Part shown: positions 17,901 through 24,597 of the stretch, piece after piece
How the letters are laid out: each line of letters begins with the position of its first letter
How positions within the stretch are numbered: the stretch's first letter is position 1
Source of the DNA: an uncultured Roseburia sp.
Lineage (GTDB): Bacteria; Bacillota_A; Clostridia; Lachnospirales; Lachnospiraceae
Direction of reading: 5' to 3'
NCBI GenBank assembly: GCA_900753715.1
Contig: CAAEAE010000155.1
Location: forward strand, 1 to 28,042
DNA: 28,042 nucleotides
The notes under the pieces: generated by a model
Database searches by the model: none
Told to the model about the DNA's origin: nothing
The model's input: only the letters and a program-made list of their open reading frames with translations
Program-made: the position numbers and the translations under genes

Positions 17901-18457
17901 TCCTCCGTCAGTGGAAAAATATCTACAATTCCACCGCGCACCGAAAATTCTCCCATCGTCTGCGCCTGGTAATTTTTTTCATACCCTAATGCTGCAAGCT
18001 CCGCGGACAATTCTTCTAAGGATATCACATCTCCCACTGCAATTGGAATCACCGACTGGATAAATTTTTCCGGTTCCGGCATCGGGTTCATAAGTGCGTC
18101 AAATGTAGTTATAATGGTACAGTTTTTCTCCTCTGCAAGCATTTTAAGCGCATTTATCCGTTCTGCCGTCATAACATTGCCGCGGATATCCGACTGATAA
18201 AAAAGAATATCTTTTGCCGGATAATAGACCGCGTTTGGGTCAAAGAACCTGTACTCTTCGCACAGTTCCCTTGCTTTCTGTTCATGAAAAGTAACAATGA
18301 TTCTGCTGCCAGAACCATTGTTACAACTGTACATGATATGCGGTTTTGCGGCATCGATACAGCCGGCAAGCTGTACGACGCCCGTAAGAGTCTGCAATGC
18401 GTGCTCAAGCTCTTCAAATTCCTTCAGCTCTGCTAAAGGTTTCCGAAATGTTTCCAC
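14912..18457 (-). CDS. mfd: Transcription-repair coupling factor Mfd
   Basis: Mfd removes RNA polymerase stalled at DNA lesions and recruits nucleotide excision repair. The 1181-residue length is typical. The N-terminal UvrB-like region (about 1-350) includes GGIVDIFPL. The RNA-polymerase-interacting region (about 490-560) has GDYVVHENHGLGIYRG. The translocase carries Walker A GDVGYGKTE near residue 655, the DEEQ box near 756, TLTATPIPRTL, and the QLRGRVGRS motif VI. A TRCF C-terminal domain follows. The start is GTG at 18455-18457, directly after the pth stop codon TAG with no spacer. Its AGGAGG ribosome binding site lies inside the last pth codons, so translation should be coupled. An ATG start is not available at this position. 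Confidence 0.97.
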   Translation of the reverse strand: METFRKPLAELKEFEELEHALQTLTGVVQLAGCIDAAKPHIMYSCNNGSGSRIIVTFHEQKARELCEEYRFFDPNAVYYPAKDILFYQSDIRGNVMTAERINALKMLAEEKNCTIITTFDALMNPMPEPEKFIQSVIPIAVGDVISLEELSAELAALGYEKNYQAQTMGEFSVRGGIVDIFPLTEDNPYRIELWGDEVDSIRSFDAESQRSIENLEKVSIYPACELVLTKEEREAGIARILKEAEVVSAKLRKEMKTEEAYRVKSAAEQLAEEAGELAINAGLDAYLSYFCEKRVSLLDYFDKEQTIIFLDEAARSIERGTSTETEFSESMKQRLEKGYILPGQMRELFSCAEILAKIEERKCVALVALDMKNKYLDLKLRLSMETRTVNPYNNSFELLVHDLERYKKNGFRVVLLSGSKTRAKRLSEDLMGEGLSAFYSEDFDHEVKPGEIMVGYGKLKKGFEYPMIKFVVISESDIFGGEKKKKKHRRLYEGEKIASFTDLNIGDYVVHENHGLGIYRGIEKIEVDKTVKDYIKIEYAGGGNLYILATQLELIQKYAGADAKKPKLNKLGGQEWNKTKTRVRGAVKEIAGELVELYAARQSKSGFVYGPDTVWQREFEEMFPFEETEDQELAIEATKKDMESTKIMDRLICGDVGYGKTEIAIRAAFKAVQDGKQVAFLVPTTILAQQHYNNFAQRMKDFPVNVDLLCRFRSSAEQKKTIEGLKKGSVDIIIGTHRLLSKDVVYKDLGLLMIDEEQRFGVTHKEKIKQLKKDVDVLTLTATPIPRTLHMSLIGIRDMSVLEEPPMDRLPIQTYVMEYNEELVREAISRELARGGQAYYVYNRVKEIADVAAKIGELVPEANVAYAHGQMKETELENIMYRFINGEIDVLVSTTIIETGLDISNVNTMIIHDADNMGLSQLYQLRGRVGRSNRTAYAFLMYKRDKMLKEVAEKRLAAIKEYTELGSGFKIAMRDLEIRGAGNLLGAEQHGHMEAVGYDLYCKMLNEAVKEAKGDAVGEHFDTSIDITIDAYIPMGYIPNEVQKLDIYKRIADIETEEETEEMLEELIDRFGDPPKSVENLLYIARVKSKAHALYMTEVAQKGDSLKFTLYEKAKLDVARIPEFVASFGSDLKFTMDAKAPYFSYLFRKNSRDKGVEAQDALEQFLNRAGEMLLQKPEEPV

Positions 18458-19036
18458 CTAGTCCTCCTGCTTTTTTCGATTATAATCATTCATTGCCTTA
18501 TCCGCTTCTCCCTGCATCATCAGGATTGCTGCACCCATGGCGTCCTCCATGGCGCTCTCCACAAGTTTGCGGTCAGCCGCGTCAAAATGTCCGAGCACAT
18601 GGTCGGCAAGGTCCCATCCCGCCGGTTTTTCCCCGACTCCGACTTTAATGCGCATAAAATTCTGGGTTCCCGTCATTGCAATGATATTCTTGATTCCGTT
18701 ATGTCCGCCGGCGCTTCCTTTTTTGCGCACACGGATATTTCCCGGTGCCAGGCTGATATCATCAAATATAACAATAAGCTCCGTTTCTGGATCCGATTTA
18801 TAAAAATTTAAAAGCTCTGCCACGCTTTCCCCGCTTAAGTTCATAAACGTCTGCGGTTTTGCAAGCACGACCTTCTGTCCCTCTATGATGCCCTTGCCGC
18901 AGAGCGCCTTGTGTTTTTTCTCCGTGACACTGATATTATATTTGTCCGCCATCACGTCTATGACATCAAATCCAACGTTATGTCTGGTATGCTCGTACTG
19001 CTTTCCCGGATTTCCGAGACCTACTATCAGAATCAT
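18458..19036 (-). CDS. pth: Peptidyl-tRNA hydrolase
   Basis: Pth cleaves peptidyl-tRNAs released by ribosome drop-off, recycling tRNA. The 192-residue protein has the family motifs VGLGNPGKQYEHTRHNVGFD (5-24), with Asn9 and catalytic His19. KPQTFMNLSG contains the conserved Asn, IFDDISL has the catalytic-site Asp, and GSAGGHNGIKNI completes the peptide-binding region. Its start ATG overlaps the stop of the upstream GlmU-like gene by ATGA, and its stop abuts the mfd GTG start. These three genes look like one translationally coupled unit. The pth-mfd order is widely conserved in Firmicutes. Confidence 0.97.
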   Translation of the reverse strand: MILIVGLGNPGKQYEHTRHNVGFDVIDVMADKYNISVTEKKHKALCGKGIIEGQKVVLAKPQTFMNLSGESVAELLNFYKSDPETELIVIFDDISLAPGNIRVRKKGSAGGHNGIKNIIAMTGTQNFMRIKVGVGEKPAGWDLADHVLGHFDAADRKLVESAMEDAMGAAILMMQGEADKAMNDYNRKKQED

Positions 19037-19779
19037 TTTTTTCTCGCCTTTCTGCGTCTGATTACAATACCGGCTGACTTTAACTGCTCCTGGTCATTAA
19101 CTCCGGTAATATCCTCCGGGTCATCGAGTGCAAATGCATCCACACGAAGTCCTTTGTCCTTTATGATTGTGAGCGTATCCGGCAGATAATATTCGCCCTG
19201 TGCATTGTTCGGCTGAATTTTCTCTAACGCTTCCCGCAGTTCTTTTGTCTCAAAAATATACATTCCGGAATTAATCTCCTTAGACTGTAACTCTGCCTCA
19301 TTTGCATCCTTATGCTCCACGCTCCTGACAAAATTGCCGTCCGTATCCCTTATGATTCTTCCATATCCGGTCGGGTCTTCTATCATCGCAGAAAGCACCG
19401 TCACCGTATTCTTTTTCTTTTCATGATACTCTTTTAACCGCTTTAAGGTAGCTGCCGTAATTAACGGCGTATCACCAAAAAGAATCAGCGTCTGTCCCTC
19501 ATCGCCTAAAAAATCCTTTGCACATTTTACCGCGTGACCGGTTCCAAGCTGCTGTTCCTGCAATACATAGCGCACATCTTTGTGCATCATGGACTCTCTT
19601 ACCACTTCATATTTATAGCCGAGAACAAGGCAGACATCATCCGCCCCAGCCTCAATTGCCGCATCGATGACATAGTCCACCAGACATTTTCCCTCAATGG
19701 TATGTACTACTTTTGGCAAATCTGATTTCATTCGTGTTCCTTTTCCGGCTGCAAGGATTACCGCTTTTAACTGTTCCAT
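19033..19779 (-). CDS. GlmU-like UTP:GlcNAc-1-P uridyltransferase domain protein
   Basis: The 248-residue protein corresponds to the N-terminal pyrophosphorylase half of GlmU, which makes UDP-GlcNAc from GlcNAc-1-P and UTP. It has the nucleotide-binding loop ILAAGKGTRMKSDLPKVVH (8-26), EQQLGTGHA (75-83), the metal-binding GDTPL (102-106) and the GYGRI segment, with product-site motifs EINSGMY and NNAQGEYYLPD. It stops right after the GVNDQEQL segment, where the left-handed beta-helix acetyltransferase domain would normally begin. The acetyltransferase step must therefore be done by another protein. The start is ATG 19779 with GGGAGGA upstream. It overlaps pth by ATGA. Full-length GlmU is about 450-460 residues. 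The substrate is inferred from similarity, so no symbol is given. Confidence 0.9.
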   Translation of the reverse strand: MEQLKAVILAAGKGTRMKSDLPKVVHTIEGKCLVDYVIDAAIEAGADDVCLVLGYKYEVVRESMMHKDVRYVLQEQQLGTGHAVKCAKDFLGDEGQTLILFGDTPLITAATLKRLKEYHEKKKNTVTVLSAMIEDPTGYGRIIRDTDGNFVRSVEHKDANEAELQSKEINSGMYIFETKELREALEKIQPNNAQGEYYLPDTLTIIKDKGLRVDAFALDDPEDITGVNDQEQLKSAGIVIRRRKARKK

Positions 19780-19862
19780 CTGTCTTCCTCCCGTTTCGCG
19801 CAATTACTCTAATGTTACATTTTACAAAACTTTCTAGAATTTACAAGTCTTTTTTGCACAAA

Positions 19863-19903
19863 GTAAAATGGGATTCAGAAAACATTCTGCTTTCTGAATC
19901 CCA
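19863..19903 (-). terminator. Terminator of spoVG
   Basis: GGGATTCAGAAA (19870-19881) and TTTCTGAATCCC (19891-19902) form a perfect 12-bp stem, extended by a T-A pair, with a nine-base loop. On the minus strand it is followed by ATTTTACTTT, a modest U-tract, 33 bases after the spoVG stop codon. Confidence 0.78.
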
Positions 19904-19935
19904 AACTGCTGTACCTGTTTAAATGCAACGGAAAC

Positions 19936-20202
19936 TTATGCCTCAGAATCAAGCATCTCCTGATATTTTTCAAGAATCAGTTTCTGAATCCGGTCTCTGG
20001 TGTCGGAATTGATTGGATGTGCAATGTCACGGTATTCCCCATCTGCTGCCTTACGGCTTGGCATTGCAATAAACAATCCCTTTTCCCCTTCTATCACCTT
20101 GATATCGTGAACAACAAATTCCTCATCAATCGTAATCGATACCACTGCCTTCATCTTGCCTTCTTTTTCTACTTTTCTGATTCTTACATCCGTAATCTGC
20201 AT
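19936..20202 (-). CDS. spoVG: SpoVG family regulator
   Basis: SpoVG is a small, widely conserved Firmicutes protein, first known from sporulation and later as a DNA/RNA-binding regulator. The 88-residue product begins [19 protein letters not shown] and contains the family signature [21 protein letters not shown] (44-64) and the C-terminal [15 protein letters not shown]. The start codon is preceded by a run of five G residues about 11 bases upstream. It follows glgD by 55 bases on the same strand and has its own terminator. Co-transcription with glgCD is possible; a good independent promoter was not identified. Presence of spoVG does not prove sporulation. Confidence 0.96.
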   Translation of the reverse strand: MQITDVRIRKVEKEGKMKAVVSITIDEEFVVHDIKVIEGEKGLFIAMPSRKAADGEYRDIAHPINSDTRDRIQKLILEKYQEMLDSEA

Positions 20203-20257
20203 ATCTCATGTCCCCCTTCGTTGCTCTGTCCCTTATAATATAGTAGATACCTGTGTC

Positions 20258-21373
20258 CTATAAAACGTACCGGTCATTGTTCTCGTAGACAATCTTGATT
20301 CCATTGTCTCCGCAATAATACGTATTGGCTTTGAGCGTATCACGGCTCTCCACGATACAGTTTTCAATATGCGTGTTGTCCCCAATATAGACATCGTTAA
20401 GAATAATCGAATTCTTAATCACGCAGTTCTTTCCAACAAAGACCTTCTTAAACAGGATGGAATTTTCCACCTTGCTGTTGATGATACATCCACTGGAAAT
20501 CAGACTGTTGCGCACATCCGACCCGGTATTGTATTTTGCCGGCGGCAAATCATCCACTTTGGAATAGATTTTTGGTTCTGCGCTGAAGTACTTGCGCACT
20601 TCCGGCTTTAAGAAATCCATATTTGTCTGGTAATAAGAATCTACTGTCGCAATGTTGCTCCAGTATTCCTTCATCTTATATCCATAGATACGCTTCATGT
20701 TCTTGTAGCGGATCAGAATATCGGTAACAAAGTCCCAGCGGTCTTCCTCCGCACTGCGCTCAAGCATCTCGATTAACTGTCTTCTTCGCACGACATAGAT
20801 TCCGGTGGAAATCGTATTGGACTGGGATACCATCGGCTTCTCTTCAAATTCGATAATCCGGGCATCCTCGTTCATCTTGACCACACCAAAACGGCTTACA
20901 TCCACATCCGGAGCCATATCCTTGCAGACTACAGTAATATCTGCCTTCTTCTCCATATGGTAATCAAGCACCTTGTTGTAATCAATCTTGTATACACAGT
21001 CACCACTGGTGATGATGACGTAAGGTTCATGACGTTTCTTTAAAAAGTTGATGTTCTGGTACATGGCATCCGCCGTACCACGATACCACCAGCTGTTGTC
21101 CACCGTCACAGTCGGATTGAAAACAAACAGTCCACCCTGTTTTCTTCCGAAATCCCACCACTTGGAGGAACTTAAATGTTCATTCAGGGAACGTGCACTG
21201 TACTGTGTGAGCACTGCTACCGTCTGAATGTGGGAATTGCTCATGTTGCTTAATGCAAAGTCAATACACCGGAAGCATCCGCCTACCGGCATCGCTGCAA
21301 TTGCTCTCTTATTGGATAATTCCTGCATGCGGCTGTTATTTCCGCCAGCTAAAATAATTCCTATTGCCTTCAT
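20258..21373 (-). CDS. glgD: Glucose-1-phosphate adenylyltransferase subunit GlgD
   Basis: GlgD pairs with GlgC to form the heteromeric ADP-glucose pyrophosphorylase of Firmicutes. The 371-residue protein has the nucleotidyltransferase fold plus a C-terminal left-handed beta-helix (about 280-371, with [22 protein letters not shown] hexapeptides). The catalytic loop is degenerate. GlgC has GGQGSRL, whereas GlgD has GGNNSRM (10-16), and [10 protein letters not shown] becomes [10 protein letters not shown] (123-132). This agrees with a regulatory rather than catalytic role. The start ATG overlaps the glgC stop by ATGA, indicating coupled, near-equimolar synthesis. Confidence 0.96.
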   Translation of the reverse strand: MKAIGIILAGGNNSRMQELSNKRAIAAMPVGGCFRCIDFALSNMSNSHIQTVAVLTQYSARSLNEHLSSSKWWDFGRKQGGLFVFNPTVTVDNSWWYRGTADAMYQNINFLKKRHEPYVIITSGDCVYKIDYNKVLDYHMEKKADITVVCKDMAPDVDVSRFGVVKMNEDARIIEFEEKPMVSQSNTISTGIYVVRRRQLIEMLERSAEEDRWDFVTDILIRYKNMKRIYGYKMKEYWSNIATVDSYYQTNMDFLKPEVRKYFSAEPKIYSKVDDLPPAKYNTGSDVRNSLISSGCIINSKVENSILFKKVFVGKNCVIKNSIILNDVYIGDNTHIENCIVESRDTLKANTYYCGDNGIKIVYENNDRYVL

Positions 21374-22644
21374 ACTGAGTCACCTGCCTTAATGATTACT
21401 TCACCGCTTTCAAGAATTCCATTCGGGTAATCTTCTTTATCCGTCACGCCGGAAATTGCTGTGTTCTTGCCAACTGAAACATGGTCCGGTATCACGGAAT
21501 CCTCACCGATTGTTGCAAGACCAAAGGCATAAATGCTGGCATTGAGCTTGTTCGGTGCCTCCTCGCCGACTCCAAGATGCACATCGGAACCAATCTGACA
21601 ATTCTCTGCGATAATTGCCTTATCCACCGTCGTGTTCTCGCCGAGTGTGGTGCCTTTCATAATGATGGAATCACGGATGACCGTTCCCCTTCCAACCGTA
21701 ACACCAGGTCCAATCACAGAATTGTAAATCTGGCCATATATCTCAGAGCCCTCTCCTACAATACTACGCTCCACAACGGAATCTGCGGAAAGATACTGTG
21801 GCTCGATAATCTCACTCTTGGTATAAATCTTCCAGTATTCCTCATAAAGGTTAAATTCCGGAATCAGGTCAATCAGCTCCATATTGGCTTCCCAATAAGA
21901 ACCAAGGGTTCCTACGTCCTTCCAGTAACCGTTAAACTCATAGGCAAACAGCCGCTTCTTGTTCTCATGGCAATATGGGATAATATGCTTTCCGAAATCA
22001 CAGCCGCTCTGGTCTTTCATCGCATAAAGCGCTTCTTTTAAGACCTTCCAGCTGAATATGTAAATACCCATGGATGCAAGGTTGCTTCTCGGATGCTCCG
22101 GTTTCTCCTCAAACTCCATGATTTTCTTATTCTCATCTGCAATCACAATTCCAAAACGGCTTGCTTCTTCCATCGGAACCGGCATTGTGGCAATTGTCAC
22201 ATCCGCATTGTTCTCCTTATGGAAATCAAGCATGACTTCATAATCCATCTTGTAAATGTGATCTCCTGATAAAATCAGCACATACTCCGGCTCATAAGTC
22301 TCCATATAACGCATATTCTGGAAAATTGCATTTGCGGTTCCACTATACCATTCGCTGTTATCACTCTTCTCGTATGGCGGAAGAACCGTCACACCTCCAT
22401 TATTCCGGTCAAGATCCCATGGAATACCAATTCCGATATGGCTGTTCAGCCGAAGTGGCTGATACTGTGTCAATACACCAACCGTGTCGATACCGGAATT
22501 GATGCAATTGCTGAGCGGGAAATCAATAATACGATACTTTCCGCCGAAAGCAACTGCAGGCTTGGCAACCTTTGCGGTAAGCACACCGAGGCGGCTTCCC
22601 TGTCCACCAGCCAGTAACATTGCAATCATTTCTTTACGAATCAC
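21370..22644 (-). CDS. glgC: Glucose-1-phosphate adenylyltransferase catalytic subunit GlgC
   Basis: GlgC makes ADP-glucose from ATP and glucose-1-phosphate, the first step of bacterial glycogen synthesis. Motifs are [15 protein letters not shown] (9-23), [24 protein letters not shown] and the metal-site [10 protein letters not shown] (126-135), with a beta-helix C-terminus. I chose the GTG at 22642-22644, giving [19 protein letters not shown] lies eight bases upstream, and the resulting N-terminus resembles other clostridial GlgC proteins. A GTG three codons earlier overlaps that ribosome binding site. Length is then 424. It heads a glgC-glgD-(spoVG) run and is divergent from murC. Confidence 0.96.
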   Translation of the reverse strand: MIRKEMIAMLLAGGQGSRLGVLTAKVAKPAVAFGGKYRIIDFPLSNCINSGIDTVGVLTQYQPLRLNSHIGIGIPWDLDRNNGGVTVLPPYEKSDNSEWYSGTANAIFQNMRYMETYEPEYVLILSGDHIYKMDYEVMLDFHKENNADVTIATMPVPMEEASRFGIVIADENKKIMEFEEKPEHPRSNLASMGIYIFSWKVLKEALYAMKDQSGCDFGKHIIPYCHENKKRLFAYEFNGYWKDVGTLGSYWEANMELIDLIPEFNLYEEYWKIYTKSEIIEPQYLSADSVVERSIVGEGSEIYGQIYNSVIGPGVTVGRGTVIRDSIIMKGTTLGENTTVDKAIIAENCQIGSDVHLGVGEEAPNKLNASIYAFGLATIGEDSVIPDHVSVGKNTAISGVTDKEDYPNGILESGEVIIKAGDSV

Positions 22645-22694
22645 GTCAATCACCTCTCGTCATTTCTAGTCTGAGCTACTCCCCTCATAGTTAA

Positions 22695-22703
22695 ATTGTA
22701 TCA
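22695..22703 (-). promoter_or_regulatory. Candidate extended -10 for glgC
   Basis: The minus strand reads TGATACAAT (22695-22703), a TGn plus five-of-six -10 match, about 51 bases before the chosen glgC start. No clear -35 accompanies it. The 278-base glgC/murC gap is very AT-rich and otherwise holds only the murC promoter. Confidence 0.35.
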
Positions 22704-22850
22704 CATTCTTTTGTTCGTGTATATTATTTTTCACAATTTTTTTTATTGTTTTTGCTTTTTTTTGACATTTCACACAAAGTCCGGTATTAATTTCCTATGC
22801 CCTGACATACCTTTCCGATTTCTGTCGAAAAGATTTTCTCCCAAAACAAT

Positions 22851-22878
22851 TTGCAAATTAATAATATAAGGTTATAAT
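22851..22878 (+). promoter_or_regulatory. Candidate murC promoter
   Basis: TTGCAA (22851-22856), a 16-base spacer and a perfect TATAAT (22873-22878) lie 45 bases before the murC start codon. This promoter would start transcription after the in-frame TTG at 22884 or very near it, supporting the ATG at 22923 as the real start. Confidence 0.6.
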
Positions 22879-22922
22879 TAGCTTTGGAAACAGTAAAACA
22901 GACAGACAGGCAGGTAATTATC

Positions 22923-24302
22923 ATGTATACCATTAATTTTCATGAACCCATACATATTCACTTCATCGGAATCGGCGGCATCAGCATGAGCGGTCTCGCA
23001 GAAATTCTTTTAAAAGAACATTTCACCATTTCCGGCTCCGATACAAAAGAATCCGAACTCACAAAGCATTTGTCAGAGCTTGGCGTCACCGTTTTTTATG
23101 GCCAGCGTGCCGAAAATATCACAGATGGCGTACAGCTTGTTGTTTATACCGCAGCAATTGCCCAGGATAACCCGGAGTTTGTCCGTGCCAAGGAACTTGG
23201 TCTTCCAATGTTAAGCCGTGCAGAACTCTTAGGACAGATTATGGACAATTACCGCAATTCCATCGCGGTTGCCGGCACACACGGAAAGACCACGACAACT
23301 TCCATGATCAGCCAGATTCTTCTGACCGCAGCATGTGACCCTACGATTACCGTCGGTGGAATTTTAAAAGCCATTAACGGAAATCTCCGTGTCGGAAAAT
23401 CTTCCTATTTTGTAGCGGAAGCATGTGAATACACCAACAGTTTTCTGCATTTTTATCCGAAGTACAGCATTATCTTAAATGTAGAAGCAGAGCATCTCGA
23501 CTTCTTTAAAGATATTCAGGATGTCCGCAATTCATTCCATCATTTTGCATCCAACACCAAACCGGACGGAATGATTCTTGTCAACGGCGACATTGAAAAC
23601 TATGAGGAACTCACCGCAGGACTCACACAGGAGGTTCACACCTTCGGTCTCTCCGAGCACTGTGAATTTCATCCGGCAGATATTTCCTTTAATGAAAAAG
23701 CATGTGCAACCTTCACAGCAATGCAGGGTAATACAAAGCTTTTAACCGTCACCTTAAATATTCCGGGAATGCACAATGTCTGCAACGCACTGGCAGCGAT
23801 TGCGCTTTGCCTTGAGCTTGGCATTTCCAAGGAAGCAATTGCCGCCGGACTTCTTGCCTTCGGAGGCGCTGACCGCAGATTCCAGTATAAGGGCAGCTTT
23901 GACGGTGTCACTGTCATCGATGATTATGCACACCATCCGACCGAGATTGCCGCAACCTTAACCGCTGCTGCCAATTATCCACATAAGCGCCTTATTCTTG
24001 CGTTCCAGCCGCATACCTATTCCCGCACGAAAGCTTTTCTGGATGACTTCGCCAGAGTCCTTTCTGCGGCAGATGTCGTTGTTCTCGCCGACATTTATGC
24101 AGCGCGTGAGAAGAATACCTACGGAATTTCTTCTAAGGATTTACTCGAAAAGCTTAAAGAAAACGGCACGGAATGCTACTATTTTCCTAATTTCGACGAA
24201 ATTGAACAATTTTTATCAAAAAAATGTATGAACGGAGACCTGTTGATAACTATGGGTGCCGGAGATATCGTAAATGTTGGGGAAGACTTATTAATCCACT
24301 AA
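22923..24302 (+). CDS. murC: UDP-N-acetylmuramate--L-alanine ligase
   Basis: MurC adds L-alanine to UDP-MurNAc with ATP, starting the peptidoglycan stem peptide. The 459-residue protein has the N-terminal Rossmann motif HFIGIGGISMSG (13-24), the ATP-binding GTHGKTTTT (118-126), the conserved EACEY and LNVEAEHLDFF segments, and the C-terminal DDYAHHPTEI and FQPHTYSRT motifs. ATG 22923 is preceded by CAGGCAGG about nine bases upstream. It stands alone between glgC (divergent) and a DnaD-like gene, with a terminator right after its stop codon. A perfect TTATCCACA sequence occurs within its coding region at 23975-23983. Confidence 0.97.
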   Translation: MYTINFHEPIHIHFIGIGGISMSGLAEILLKEHFTISGSDTKESELTKHLSELGVTVFYGQRAENITDGVQLVVYTAAIAQDNPEFVRAKELGLPMLSRAELLGQIMDNYRNSIAVAGTHGKTTTTSMISQILLTAACDPTITVGGILKAINGNLRVGKSSYFVAEACEYTNSFLHFYPKYSIILNVEAEHLDFFKDIQDVRNSFHHFASNTKPDGMILVNGDIENYEELTAGLTQEVHTFGLSEHCEFHPADISFNEKACATFTAMQGNTKLLTVTLNIPGMHNVCNALAAIALCLELGISKEAIAAGLLAFGGADRRFQYKGSFDGVTVIDDYAHHPTEIAATLTAAANYPHKRLILAFQPHTYSRTKAFLDDFARVLSAADVVVLADIYAAREKNTYGISSKDLLEKLKENGTECYYFPNFDEIEQFLSKKCMNGDLLITMGAGDIVNVGEDLLIH

Positions 24303-24303
24303 C

Positions 24304-24321
24304 TTATCCACATTATCCACA
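24304..24321 (+). promoter_or_regulatory. Tandem pair of perfect DnaA boxes (murC end)
   Basis: Two TTATCCACA nonamers lie head to tail with no spacer (24304-24312 and 24313-24321), starting two bases after the murC stop codon. TTATCCACA is the strong consensus DnaA box of E. coli and B. subtilis. The second box is also part of the 5' arm of the murC terminator hairpin. A degenerate box on the other strand (24351-24359) results from the hairpin 3' arm. Confidence 0.72.
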
Positions 24322-24367
24322 TTCAATTGGGGAAAACCTCAACTTTTGAATGTGGATTTTCTTGTTT
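24315..24367 (+). terminator. murC terminator overlapping a DnaA box
   Basis: ATCCACATTCAA (24315-24326) pairs with TTGAATGTGGAT (24346-24357). Inside, TTGGGG and CCTCAA pair with one G-T wobble around an AAAA loop, giving about 18 bp with a small bulge. TTTTCTTGTTT follows. The hairpin lies 12 bases after the murC stop and would end the murC transcript before the DnaD-like gene. Confidence 0.82.
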
Positions 24368-24469
24368 ACATAACATACCTTTTTCCACAATGGCAATTTT
24401 ACCGGAAATAACTCTTCAGAAACCGTTTTCTGCTGAATTCCGTTTTGATTTAAAAAATAAACCACAATT

Positions 24470-24487
24470 TTATCCACATTATCCACA
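24470..24487 (+). promoter_or_regulatory. Tandem pair of perfect DnaA boxes upstream of DnaD-like gene
   Basis: Two further TTATCCACA nonamers lie head to tail without spacer (24470-24478, 24479-24487). They sit in AT-rich DNA about 68 bases upstream of the -10 element of the DnaD-like gene. A near-match TTTTCCACA is at 24381-24389. The spacing places DnaA near position -90 relative to the expected transcription start. This pair and the one at 24304-24321 are the main content of the 295-base gap. Confidence 0.75.
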
Positions 24488-24552
24488 ATTTTGTCAACCC
24501 TTGATTTTGCTGGGTTTGGAAAGAATTTGTACTTCTCTTTTCGCAATTCCTG

Positions 24553-24561
24553 TGCTATAAT
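24553..24561 (+). promoter_or_regulatory. Extended -10 promoter for DnaD-like/loader operon
   Basis: TGCTATAAT (24553-24561) is a perfect extended -10 element, 36 bases before the start codon. No good -35 is seen at 17 bases, so activation by an upstream-bound factor such as DnaA would be plausible. Confidence 0.65.
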
Positions 24562-24597
24562 TTGGGGCAGTTAGAAAAGGAAAGAGGTTTTCAATTT

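Noticed and set aside
21481..22041. Plus-strand open frame of 186 codons opposite glgC
   Set aside because: It is fully antisense to a strongly recognised glgC, with no ribosome binding site or known motif.
22884..22922. TTG start extending MurC by 13 residues
   Set aside because: It sits six bases after the TATAAT element, at or before the expected transcription start, and lacks a ribosome binding site.
24304..24487. The DnaA-box cluster as the chromosomal origin
   Set aside because: No dnaA, dnaN, recF or gyrB lies nearby, and only four strong boxes sit in the gap. A regulatory or titration role fits better, though an origin cannot be excluded without GC-skew data.
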